A stretch of DNA of 64,000 nt from Limnomonas spitsbergensis (Eukaryota; Chlorophyta; Chlorophyceae; Chlamydomonadales), in NCBI GenBank assembly GCA_037349105.1, contig JAYJMM010000037.1:1240001-1304000 (forward strand), read 5' to 3'. Below, piece after piece: positions 1 to 10,115 of the stretch; within the stretch, counting starts at the first letter, position 1; every line of letters starts with the position of its first letter. The position numbers were made by a program, and so were the translations under genes. A model generated the notes under the pieces. It did not search any database. It saw only the letters and a program-made list of their open reading frames with translations, and was not told where the DNA came from.

Positions 1-166
1 GTAGAGTTGCCGCTTTGCACAGCTTTGAAGCCTACAAACAATGCTGCTGCTCCTTCTCATGTCCATTCCAATCATGAAATCCTAGCCCTGGAGTTAACAT
101 GAAAGGGATATATTGGAGCCTGGGTTTTGCATGCTCAGAATGTGTGCATGCATTCTCTTCTCCCAG

Positions 167-1797
167 AATTCAGGCGGTTCGGTAAGATCTACAAGATCTG
201 GATTGCAAGGAAGCCACCAGGATTTGCGTGAGTACTTGCCATGTCCTTAGTTGCCACTTTTGCAGGGATTGGGTGGCAAGGCTGTGTAAACAAATGCAAT
301 GAGGATAAACTGTACAAATGGCCATCTGTGTCGTGTCAATGTGTGAATGGCAGCGTATGGCAGGATTTTCCGTGGCTTATTGAGTGCAATTCTGTTGCAA
401 AGGTTCATTGACTACGAGGATGTAAGGGACGCCGAGGATGCAGTGAGGAAACTTGATGGTAAGACGAAGGGCAAACACTAGCTGGCTTCAGCTGGGATGT
501 TACTGAAGTGCTCCTGATAATTTTCCTGCTGAGATACGAGCTTAGGCCTGGACAATCTGTTGCATGGGACCACGTTGCTGGCATGCCAACGCTGGCCATG
601 CCTGTGCCCCTGCCTCCGCCCCCTGTAGGTCACTTGGGATGGAAGGTCGAGATTTCACGCTCGAGAGGACCAGCACCGCGAGGTGGTGGCGGTCCGCCTG
701 CTGGTGGACGAGGCAGAGGCGACATGGCGTAAGTCCACAGGACTGCCCGACCTAGTGCTGCTGGCCTTGCTGCCTTGTTGGCCCAAATGAGTTTAGGCGA
801 TGGGTCCACTTGTAAAGGATGCATATTTGCATGTCCAGCTGTCTGAGACTGCCTCAGGCCCTCTGCTGGAATTTTGTTAGATCATATGCTAGTTTCATGA
901 AGCATTCAATAATAAACAAGCTGCCCTGTTACTCAGCATGTTGTGATGTGACCTGGGGCCTCCCTTAACCGTATCTAGAAAGAGCAATTTCTGGCTTCAT
1001 TATTTATCAACATAAAGTGAAGTATTGCTGTGCCTGCCTCAGGTGCTACGTTTGCGGCGAGATTGGGCACATGGCGCGCGATTGCCGTGGGTCGCGAGGT
1101 GGCGGTGGTGATCGCGGGGGAGACCGGGACCGCGGAGGAGATCGCTTCGACCGTGGCCGCAGGTGCGCAGGAATACTGCAGCTGGTCTATGGGGGGACCC
1201 AACAAGCTCATTCTTGAAGTGGCAGACCAATGCTCTTCAAGAGGAGCCTGGAGGGGCAACAGGATCACTATGTCCCTGCTGGAATCTTATGAACATAAGT
1301 TTTCTTCATGTCAGAGTGAGGCACATCAGCATCTCGCTTTGCCTGGGTTGCGTGTCTTCAGCGCGGTGCATCCTCCTTGTCTCCTTGTCTGATGCTGTCA
1401 AGGTTGTTGTCCTTGGCTGACGTGTCATTGTTTACCTGTATTTGTTTGCAGCCCAAGGAGGAGTCGCAGCCCTCTTATGCGGAGAAGCCCCAGCCCGGCA
1501 GGAAGGGGCAGGAGCCGCAGCCCTCCTTTGCGGCGGAGCCCTATCGGAGGGGGCAGGAGGGCAAGCCCCAGCCCTGCTGGCAGGAGGCGCAGCCCCAGCC
1601 CCGCTGCCAGGAGGCGCAGCCCCAGCCCTGCAGCTAGGAGGCGCAGCCCCAGCCCTGCAGCTAGGAGGCGTAGCCCCAGCCCTGCAGCTAGGAGGCGTAG
1701 CCCCAGCCCTATGGCCAGGGGAAGGAGCCCCAGCCCTGCTGCACGTAGGAGCCGCAGCCGCTCACCGATGGCTCGCCGCAGCCGCAGCCGATCGTAG
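167..1797 (+). CDS. RSZ-type SR splicing factor, 5' end outside window
   Basis: Pre-mRNA splicing factor expected to bind RNA in the nucleus and act in spliceosome assembly. Visible exons: 167-227, 403-458, 629-728, 1043-1162, 1452-1797; with one carried-in base they total 684 nt (227 residues plus stop). The first three carry the C-terminal part of an RRM (FGKIYKIWIARKPPGFA, then FIDYEDVRDAEDAVRKLDG and GWKVEISRSRG), very like plant RSZ21/RSZ22. The next exon holds one CCHC zinc knuckle, C-x2-C-x4-H-x4-C (CYVCGEIGHMARDC), flanked by RGG/RGD-rich sequence. The last exon is an RS domain with repeated RRSPSPAA-like units ending in RSRSRS. One knuckle indicates the RSZ rather than the RS2Z subfamily. 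The N-terminal RNP exon lies left of base 1. All junctions are GT-AG and phase-consistent. Confidence 0.9.
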
Positions 1798-2213
1798 ACC
1801 CTCTGCTGCCACGTTGTATGATGTCCAGCTTTCAGTCTGCTTGCCTCCTGATTACATGCGCCGTGTCCGCACGTGGCAGGTCTGTGCTCCCCAAAGTAGA
1901 GGGCACTGTTTCAGTTTGGCGTCACGATTCAGGGTGGGAATGGCCACTTCAAGCTCAGGGCTTCAAATGTGCCTCGAAGGATCCTCCTAGCATTTTGTTT
2001 TTATTTTGAATTTCGGAGAATAGTATTTACAAAGACGCACTCTAGGATGCCAGCAGGCGCGCCAGGTGTTTTGTGTCGCCGAGACCTGACACAAAACGCA
2101 TGTCCTGTGCCCTCCTCACCGCAGGCTCGCCGCCCGCACAAACTCTGCAATCTTCTTCCCATCTTGCCTCTTCACTTCCCGTCTTGTGGCCACCCCGGCT
2201 CTGCTTGTGCTCC

Positions 2214-2350
2214 CTCGCCTCGTCCCTTCTCTGCATGCGGCCTTTCGGCTCTTCATGTGCTCTCTCGCCTCGTCCCTTCTCTGCATGCGGCCATTCGGCT
2301 CTCCATGTGCTCTCTCGCCTCGACCCGTCTCTGCATGCGGCCTCTGCCTG
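2214..2350. repeat. 50-bp tandem repeat, about 2.7 copies
   Basis: Pyrimidine-rich units sharing CTCTGCATGCGGCC recur every 50 bp. The sequence lies in the spacer after the SR gene. Overlapping short ORFs here are repeat translations. The rest of 1798-2980 shows no convincing gene. Confidence 0.8.
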
Positions 2351-2984
2351 TGCTTCCCTACATCACCCGTGTGGCACTGCTCTGCTACGCCCAGCTTGTG
2401 ACCGCCTCTTGCCCACCATGCCTTCCCTCACCTGTGTCACTGCCGAAGCAACTTGACCATGGTCCTCTTGGCCCTAGAAGAGACGCATCCAGACGATCGA
2501 TGGGCATCGAAAGTAAGCCCGAAGCTTTGACCATGGCAGCGACATTGCCTAGTACATCTACCGAGCCTATGACTTCAACCCCCCAGCGCATGTCCAGCCT
2601 CTGTGCCATGACTGGCTCCAGCCATCTTATCATCAAATCAAACAATCCACCTCCTTGGAAAGTACGCATTATGGAAGCAGTGCCGGAAGTGTCGAAGTGC
2701 ATGATATAAAGAGACAACAGCTACAGTTTATGAAGGTCTTGAATCCTTCTCTAAAGGGATAACTCACAGATGCTGACACCCACCCCCACTCGAAATGGCA
2801 GATAAAACATTCCCGGATTGCGCAAGCACAAACACACAAGGAACTGGCAAGCCCATTTGTAGAAGTTTCATGGGCTTAAGCTAGCTTACTGTGGTGAGCT
2901 TGATCTTTCAGGGCCGAATCCGATAAAACATTTTGTCAAGATTGTAGGCGCATGTAATTGTTCTCCTTGGCAAAGTAGCGTTTC

Positions 2985-3265
2985 ATGGCTTGGCCATGAC
3001 GTAGACCTTCATGACACCACTAGCCTTACTCAACTGGGAGAAGGCATCCATACCCAGAGGTTGAGGGATCGAACCCGCCACACGATCTGCTCTCTCCCCC
3101 CGATTACAGCGCCGGGTTCCATGGTCCTGCCCCCTCGCAGAGGACGATGGCATGGCTGCACCATGGCCCAGGCTGTGCATGGTACCTGGAACTGAGCCTA
3201 GTCATTCCATACCAGCCTCACGAGGCAGAGCGTTCAGCAGGGCCCAGCGGACATGCACTATTCTA
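2985..3265 (+). mobile_element. tRNA-derived SINE, diverged copy
   Basis: A Pol III B-box-like GGGATCGAACCCG sits at about 3065. It is followed by a body and a tail (GCGTTCAGCAGGGCCCAGCGG) that match the copy at 35434-35691 over about 200 bp. The A box is poorly preserved. The match is by eye; the ends are approximate. Confidence 0.6.
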
Positions 3266-3489
3266 AGCTGGATGAAGGTCGATCCCTTCCACAACGTTGA
3301 GTTGTCATAACCTATGTAGGCGTGAGGGAGCAAGGTCGCCCCCTTTTCATCCAGAGTCCAAAAGAACCATATACTTTATCTGGGCAACATAAACCCAGAG
3401 CGGGGAGCAGCAGCCTAGAGGTGTAATGTCGTGAACAGAACGGGAGCAGTAGCCTCGGCGGTTGCACCATCATGCGTGGCTGGCAACAG

Positions 3490-3925
3490 CATGGGTGCCT
3501 GCGGCACTGCGCTGCTCGCCATAAGGAACAGCAGGGATTCAAGGTTCGTGCTGTCCGGCCTGCCAGAGGGTGGTTTGAGGGATGATTGTGCGGCTGAGGT
3601 CCGAGACAGTATGCAAGCTCATGGGCATCACTATCAATGTCAGTAGAGCCTTTCGGTTGGGCAAGCCGGATCCCCTTTATCCTCAAGTTAATGCGGAAGA
3701 TCAAGTTCTGGGTGGACGATCGAAGCGAAGCCGAGAACATAATGTACACGAGGATTCAGTTGGCAGGCAAGGGTGTCACCATCTGGAATGATATGTCCCC
3801 TGCAGAGCTGACGGCACGGCATAAGCTCTAGCCCAAGTTCCAGTTTGCTAAAGAGATGAAGTTGATAGCGTTTTTAACGCGTGCTCGGCTCTTTGTTGAC
3901 GGGCTGGAGGTGTCAGCCGCATGAC
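3490..3925 (+). pseudogene. degenerate retroelement ORF1-like protein
   Basis: Three reading frames must be joined. They give, in order, FVLSGLPEGG, a segment with SRAFRLGKPDP, then IKFWVDDRSEAENI, GKGVTIWNDMSP and, after a stop at about 3829, FAKEMKLIAFLTRARLFVDG. The order (GLPE, RLGK, a strand/helix block, a D-hydrophobic-P block and a terminal RLFVDG) resembles the nucleic-acid-binding ORF1 proteins of LINE-type retroelements. Frameshifts and an internal stop show it is dead. The exact element family cannot be named without a search. Confidence 0.55.
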
Positions 3926-4354
3926 TTTTTGCTTTCATTTGTCAGGTAAGGAGGGAGCTTTGACTAACAGTCCTTGGCTTGATGGGATGACTACCCTCTT
4001 GATTATCATGATTTCGATCTCTGGTCTCCATACATTTTTATCACAGTTTCTAAATCACTAATTCAACATTGTAATCACTCACTTACAGAAGTTTGTCATA
4101 CTGATCTCAATGATTTATAATTTATATACGGTACCCAATTCACACTTTTCAAACACTTAACTCACTGAAGTCACGCGTGTGACACCGTTTTACACAGGAT
4201 TTTCAGGTTTACACTCAAACAATCATGTATACATTATCATTTTTTCTAGGCCGTGTTCAACCGACTTATTTTGCACCCACGTCATGTTTTATAGCTGGGG
4301 CTTATCTTCTGCACTATGACGTTCATTCCCGCACTACTGCCGGTTGACTGCGTC

Positions 4355-4412
4355 AATGACGTTACACCTCTGGGCCCGCTCAAAGCTCGGCCGCGTGGGC
4401 GCCCAACTGTTC
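4355..4412 (-). repeat. dispersed 55-bp module (A-box-like), copy 1
   Basis: On the minus strand it reads GCGCCCACGCGGCCGAGC, then GGGCCCAGAGGTGTAACG, ending TCATTGACG. The second block resembles a tRNA A box. At least eight similar copies are scattered through the window in both orientations. Confidence 0.7.
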
Positions 4413-4561
4413 AGAAGGGAGAAAAAGAAGACACTGAAAGGAAGAGGGGGGGAAAGGAGCAAAAGGAGAGGCCGGGAAGGCAGTGAAGACCAAGTCCGAC
4501 ACCTGAGTTCCACTAGAGACTAGCCCTCAACAAAGCCTCTGAGAAAATATAAGTCCACAGT

Positions 4562-4680
4562 CCCCCCTGCGTGAGGGGGCAGGAAGATGGAACCCGGCGC
4601 TCTAGTCGGGGGGTTAAAAATTAAGTGAACTCTTTCAGAACGGTGCACATCCGCTGGGCCGTGCTGACCGCTCGACCGCG
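4562..4680 (-). mobile_element. rearranged SINE fragment
   Basis: The sequence GAGGGGGCAGGAAGATGGAA and the following CTCTAGTCGGGGGG match the complement of the SINE body at 35530-35560. A tail-like block follows at 4637-4678. The order of body and tail differs from the full copies, so this is a rearranged or composite piece. Confidence 0.45.
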
Positions 4681-4797
4681 TTGCTGGTAGGAATGAGCAA
4701 TGTTCGTTGTGTGTTAGCTGCTAGCCCAGGGGGGTCACTCGTTTTCGCTCGTTGTCCGAGCGTATTTAGTGCATGTACCGGTATACAAGCACATGAA

Positions 4798-4872
4798 AAA
4801 AGAAAGAAAGCTACGCCCTATGAGGGCGTGGAGGTCAAGGGAACAACACAGCTTGGGGCCATAGCCATGCAT
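4798..4872 (+). repeat. dispersed hairpin-bearing repeat, copy 1
   Basis: AAAGAAAGCTACGCCC is followed by a short inverted GGGCGTGG and a conserved AACAACACAGCTTGGGGCC. Similar copies lie at 23903-23978 (same strand) and 33185-33275 (opposite strand). Function unknown; likely a small mobile element. Confidence 0.55.
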
Positions 4873-5134
4873 CAAATGTGATGCCCTGTCGGACTGTGAA
4901 AAATCCACAGCTTCACAAGATTGGGGCTGCAGCTTGAGCTAGGGTTGGGCAATGCAAGCTGTTCCGCTAGGTGTCTCATGTTTCAAGAATATGTACATAA
5001 CTAAAAATACATTACTATAAGATATATTACTTGATAGAGGATGCCAGTGTCTCAGTAAGACCAGTGGTGGTCCATGCCAATGTCTCAATAAGACCAGTGG
5101 TGGTCCATGCCAGTGTACCTCACGGCCATCATAA

Positions 5135-5345
5135 CGACAAGGTTGGAAACTAAAGAGAGAGAGGAAAGAGACCCCCTCAAAAACAAAACAAAAGTCCTAA
5201 TCCCCAATCCAACCACCGGAAGTTAAAGACGTCTGGGCCATGCTCAAAAGACCCACTGTCAGAAAGGGGGGAAAAGGAGAAAAGAAAAACAGGAAATTAT
5301 TGCTCAACCCAAAAGCAGGCACCTGTCCCAAGCGATACCGTCGGT
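5135..5345 (+). mobile_element. dispersed ~210-bp element, copy A
   Basis: Runs from CAAGGTTGGAAACTAAAGAG to about TCGGTAAAGGCC. It includes a poly-A-like stretch, a GTCTGGGCCATGCTCAAAAG block of the 55-bp module and a purine-rich segment. The same sequence occurs inverted at 49990-50245. No coding capacity. Confidence 0.7.
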
Positions 5346-5416
5346 AAAGGCCAAGACAAGTTGGAGAGCTAGAATCCCCATGCAAGTCTCTCCAGGAAAC
5401 CATTCTAGCTACAAAC

Positions 5417-5575
5417 TGAGGTGGCTGTCATGGGTCGCCTCCAACTCCTCTTCTAGCTGCTCCTGAGGCGGTCGTCATGGGTCGCCTCAAACTCCATCTT
5501 CTAGCTGCTACTGAGGCGGCCTTCCTGGGTCGCCTCGAACTCCATCTTCAAGCTGCTTTTGAGGCGGCCTTGGAT
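5417..5575. repeat. ~47-bp tandem repeat, three copies
   Basis: Units share TGGGTCGCCTC, then AACTCC, then AGCTGCT, then TGAGGCGG. Noncoding spacer sequence. Confidence 0.75.
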
Positions 5576-5939
5576 TGTGTGCTTGGATTGGATTGGATTG
5601 TGTGCTCATTACAAATTGTGCCAGATGTGCCTATCAAGATGGGAATAGTTGCAATATTGTTTCGTTGGTGCCCGTTCAAGACCAGCAGCTCGTCGAGGTC
5701 GGTGTGCTGGTTTAAGCATGCTTTAAGTTGGTCCCCATATGCTCGGTGTCTCTGCAATATAGGTACTTAAATTCCCCAATGTGTACTACAACGTCCTTCT
5801 TTTGCCCTGTGGCCAGCATTAGCAACAGGTCAGGCTGTATTTTTGTTTTCAATTGGATGGCTCTAAGTGTCAGTGTTTCAGCATGGGGGATTAAGAATGC
5901 GGGAACTGAAGTCATTAGCATGGCTGGTGCTCCTGCTCT

Positions 5940-6008
5940 CTCACACTTCTCGGCCGAGCGTCCAGCAGGGCCCAGCGGGTATGCACCGTTCTAAACACTT
6001 CTCGGCTG
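5940..6008 (+). mobile_element. SINE tail fragment
   Basis: CGGCCGAGCGTCCAGCAGGG and the following GGTATGCACCGTTCTAAA match the tail of the SINE at 35645-35690. It lies directly beyond the 3' end of the LINE remnant that reads on the other strand. Confidence 0.55.
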
Positions 6009-7250
6009 TACCCGGGTCAGCCATGGCAATGTCCCTTCCCAGATTGCCTTTCGATACAGCCCTCAGCATAATCCTTCATGTGCCATGGTGGCGCTCTATG
6101 TACGTTTTTTGCATTTCGGGGTACCTGCATGTGCCTGTGATATGACCTGCACTGTCATATACCTTCCACACGGGGGCATTTGTTGGTGGTGCTTTTGCCC
6201 CAACTGAAAGTCACCTTGTTATTCCATGGGCATCCATATCGCCGTCGAAGGACTGTGTTCTTCTCGGCCAGAGTGACTCCCGGGTGGTTACAAAATCTGT
6301 TGCCGAGGGCCCCATCAGTAATCAAGTGCAACCGTTGCCACTCTTGAAAGTATATGCTATCGATGTTGGATCGGCCCAATTTCTGGTGTTCGTGAATGCG
6401 TTTCTCCAGGGCACCCTTCAGATCTTGTAATCCTTCGTCGTCTTTATACGATTTTGTGAAAAGCCAGAATGAGCCGTACTGCGAGGGTTCGGAGCTTTCT
6501 GGTACAGTCAGATCGCATTCTCCCTTTTGAGTGGCTGCCCGTTGTGCTTTAGGAGGTCTCTGTGCTTGTGGTAGGTGAGAGACCTAAGGGATCGGATAGC
6601 TTTGCGGGTTTGGGACGGTACAAGGAGGTGGCGCTGTCAACAGCTATTTGTCTGTTTTTATCTAGGGCTCCATAAATCCTTGCCAACTCGGCTCTGTTTA
6701 TGGTGTTCGTGAGGCCTACTCCAGAGTCCAGCCAGGTAAATGGTGGCAGTGGCATTCGGGATGTGGAGGCTTGCGCTAGCCAGCTGACCTTTCCTGCCTT
6801 CTTTGTCTCTTTTGAGGCTGATGTCAATTTTCAATGTAGCTGCCATCAATGTAGGTTATCTCCCTCCAATGGTGCTTCAGCGCGCTGTTTTCTTGGAACA
6901 ACCAGTCAAGGCAATTGCATGCGTCCATTGGGTCCGACTCTGTAGCTCTAGGAGTCTAGGGATGTCAGTGTCCCTTGAGATTGTTGGATGGAGCGTGGTC
7001 CTGTCATGGGCTGCGCATGGCTCTGCTCTCCATAATCTTCTTCCCTGCTTTTCCCACGGGAGGTTCGACGAGGATGGGTCCATGTTGTGGTTAACAGGGG
7101 GGTGGTCTTGGCTTGCGGGTGTTTATCTACATGTGTGAGGGATGTGCGGAGCATTCTGATGAGGTTATCCTGTTTCCACAGGATTTGCTGGGGCTGGGCT
7201 TCTTTGTTCCACACACCCATTTTGTCCATGTGGCATGTCTTCCATGAGTG
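6009..7250 (-). pseudogene. 5'-truncated LINE remnant, RNase H and C-terminal region
   Basis: Minus-strand frames, read from about 7250 downwards, give a connector, then YIDGSYI (first catalytic Asp strand of an RNase H fold). They continue with GVGLTNTINRAELARIYGAL (Glu helix) and IAVDSATSLY (second Asp). Then come GRSNIDSIYFQEWQRL, GVTLAEKNTVLRRRYG and a C-terminal DSAGHITGTCRYPEM with IERHHGT, the H-x-x-x-C tail typical of non-LTR elements. Several frame changes and a stop after HHGT make it a pseudogene. No reverse transcriptase core is visible upstream, so it is a usual 5'-truncated LINE insertion. Identification is by motif order only. Confidence 0.75.
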
Positions 7251-7555
7251 GCGGGGTTGCTCCGTGGGGTTGCTCCTTGTGTCCAACTCGCCTCCTCTGT
7301 CCACAAGGGGAAAGGGGAGCTCTTGGTGCTGGCTATATTCTTGTACATTATTGCTGATTTTTTCCGCTCCTGTAGTGGCTAAATTCTTTTAATTAGTATG
7401 GGGCCCAATAACTGGACCAAGACCTGTTGGGGCCTCGTTTGTATGAACCCAGCTCTGGAGGTGTGGCCCTGGTGACCTAGGGTCTAGGGCTTCGTCAACA
7501 AGTTCTACAACTGTGGTGACTTAGAATCGCACTTACAACTACCGACTGTAATTTG

Positions 7556-7848
7556 TAACACAACCGTGTCATTTCAAGATCACGGTGTTCGTTTTGGTGC
7601 ACAGATGGCGCCTCACTTGCAAGGCGCCAAGGACTGGCACTTGAAACTACCGACTTTGACGACGTGGGCATCAGTGGCAAAGGCAACGACCAGGGCATTG
7701 GCAAAAATAGCTTGGGAAGCATCTCATTGACGAAAGCCTGGACTTCCTCGTCGTCAAAGTCGGTAGTTTGAAACGCTAGTCCTTGCAAGTGGGGCGCCAT
7801 CTGTGCAACAAACTCACACCGTGTTCTTAAAATTACAAGGTTGTGTTA
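7556..7848. mobile_element. foldback element with ~100-bp inverted arms
   Basis: Left arm 7556-7664 and right arm 7749-7848 are imperfect inverted copies, sharing CACAGATGGCGCC, CACTTGCAAGG and ACTACCGACTTTGACGACG. The loop is about 84 bp. A second partial CTACCGACTG precedes the left arm. No transposase gene is present, so it is MITE- or foldback-like. An open frame on the minus strand runs through arms and loop but is not recognisable. Confidence 0.75.
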
Positions 7849-9078
7849 AAAATATTATGACAAATTTAAAAAAGCCGGTATGGTATCTTCCTCTATGAGA
7901 GAGTGGGTAGTTTGAGGGTGGGGCAAAAACTAAACACGAGGAAACACTCCATCCGCGAAAAGTATAGAGCTTGACGAGAGCTTTCCATATCTGGTCTTAA
8001 AATGCTTTTTGGCCCAACGGAGACTGAGGTACAGAGAGCCAAACATTGAGGATTTCGTAGGTTTCACAAATATTATCTTGCAAATATCATCTCAACCCCG
8101 TGAAAAATGCATGCTGTGAAGATCTCACTGCATGGGGTTGGTCCAGGGCTTTCCAACGACCCTACGTGCATGGTCAACGGTCAACGTTAAGTACCCGGTC
8201 AACGCATGTCAAACTAAGAGAGGGGGGGGGGGCAAGCCCCTGAAAAGCGTTCGCTGTTTTTCTTGAAGACAATATACCCTCCCACACGTCCTTAGGTGTA
8301 AATCCCATGTCAAACGGTTGGCTTTTGGACAATTAGGGGGGATGGGGGCCATACTTTTTTTCTGCCCTCCCCTCGGGGCCGTGCGCCAATAAATCTGTGA
8401 ATTATGTTTTGTTATGGAGCAGGCAGATGCCGTTAAGTCTTTACTGTACTGATGATGATGCGTGAATTACGGCTAACATTTTGAAATCACCCTGGCGAAG
8501 TTTTCTTTCTTTCTGTCAAGTTTCCTACAAAACAACATACGCAAACACGAAATGCTGCCAAATTTTTGTTGGCGTCCAACCATCGGTTTTGTAGTGTTTA
8601 TGACACTACAAAACCGAAATATAAACGGTAAGCTGTGGGGGTGATAAACAAATGTGAAGATCGGTGCACGGTCTGGCATGATTGCTGCCTGAAGCTTAAC
8701 CTTACATCCTTTATGAAGATCTCTCTGGGTCTCTGATATGCACTTTCATGACATCTCTGATACTCATTAGTCAATACTTCATTTATAGAACTTACCTCAT
8801 AGTACTTACCTCACAGTACTTACCTTATAGTACTTACCTTATTTATTTCCCACTGTCCCTCCTTTCTTTCCTGTCCCCTGATGTTTGTTTCGTTCTGTCC
8901 TCTTTACCCTTTAGTTAGGCGCCTGTGAGGATGCTTCAGGGGATACCGACCTGGCAGTTGGTAATCGAATTCCCAATTGTGCATTTGGGAGGAGCCTCAC
9001 CCAAGCATCCTGAAAGCACTTGTGACACTGCTGTCTTATGGCCTAGATCCAATTGACTAGCGGCTATTTTGCAATTCA
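7849..9078. other. spacer without recognised gene
   Basis: Holds an AT-rich stretch, a G homopolymer at about 8221, and a short tandem repeat of TAGTACTTACCT-like units at 8787-8840. I see no gene or RNA here. Confidence 0.6.
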
Positions 9079-9577
9079 GGCAATGAAGCATTGAAAGCAG
9101 GCAATCAAGCACAAGCATGCATTGAAAGCAGGCAATCAAGCACAAGCATGCATTGAAAGCAGGCAATCAAGCACAAGCATGCATTGAAAGCAGGCAATCA
9201 AGCACACGCATGCATTGAAAGCAGGCAATCAAGCACAAGCATGCATGGAAAGCAGGCAATCAAGCACAAGCATGCATTGAAAGCAGGCAATCAAGCACAA
9301 GCATGCATTGAAAGCAGGCAATCAAGCACAAGCATGCATTGAAAGCAGGCAATCAAGCACAAGCATGCATTGAAAGCAGGCAATCAAGCACAAGCATGCA
9401 TTGAAAGCAGGCAATCAAGCACAAGCATGCATTGAAAGCAGGCAATCAAGCACAAGCATGCATTGAAAGCAGGCAATCAAGCACAAGCATGCATTGAAAG
9501 CAGGCAATCAAGCACACGCATGCATTGAAAGCAGGCAATCAAGCACAAGCATGCATTGAAAGCAGGCAATTAAGCAC
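9079..9577. repeat. 31-bp minisatellite, about 16 copies
   Basis: Near-identical units contain GCAGGCAATCAAGCACAAGC followed by ATGCATTGAAA. Rare single-base variants (CACACGC, ATGGAAA) mark some units. There are no unique spacers between units. Confidence 0.95.
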
Positions 9578-9802
9578 CCTGCTAAGACACAACATGCTTC
9601 AATTCTGAACAGCCAACCAGGAGCCCTACTTATTGTGGGAGTTCAGGGTTCTACTTCCTCTTCAACAACAAATCTGATACTAGCGACATCATTGACACAA
9701 AGCACAACAGCACCATCTCACATAGACATCTACATATCGACAAATCTGGCATGTTCAAGAAATGATAAAATCTTTCCGCAACACACAAGGTACAAATTGC
9801 CC

Positions 9803-9868
9803 ACGCGGCCGAGCCTTTTTGAGGCTTTGAGCAGGGCCCAGAGGTGTAACGTCATTGATAAGGTACAA
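9803..9868 (+). repeat. dispersed 55-bp module, copy 2
   Basis: Reads CGCGGCCGAGCCTTTTTGAG, then CAGGGCCCAGAGGTGTAACG, then TCATTGAT. It lies inside a 149-codon open frame at 9635-10084, which argues that this frame is not a gene. The remainder of 9578-10115 is unassigned. Confidence 0.7.
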
Positions 9869-10115
9869 ACTGGGTACAATCATGGCCGGGGCTCTGTGAA
9901 TGCTCCCAATCAGTCCTTGTTACAGTCCCTGGAGGAATATGGTTTATCCCAGACAATAATCCCTTGCCCTGGATTAATCAACACGGGTGAAGCAATAGGC
10001 AAAACCTCCCATGGCTTGCTTGTTGCAATGCATGTGGAATTCAACCTGCCTATGCTGCTATGCAAAATGCACTGTCCTACTTAATATACACTGCCGTATC
10101 TCGACATGAATGCCC

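Noticed and set aside
9079..9577. CRISPR-like array
   Set aside because: Units are directly contiguous 31-bp repeats without unique spacers, and the genome is eukaryotic.
9635..10084. 149-codon open frame, possible gene
   Set aside because: It contains a copy of the dispersed 55-bp module and lacks an ATG at its left end or any recognisable motif.
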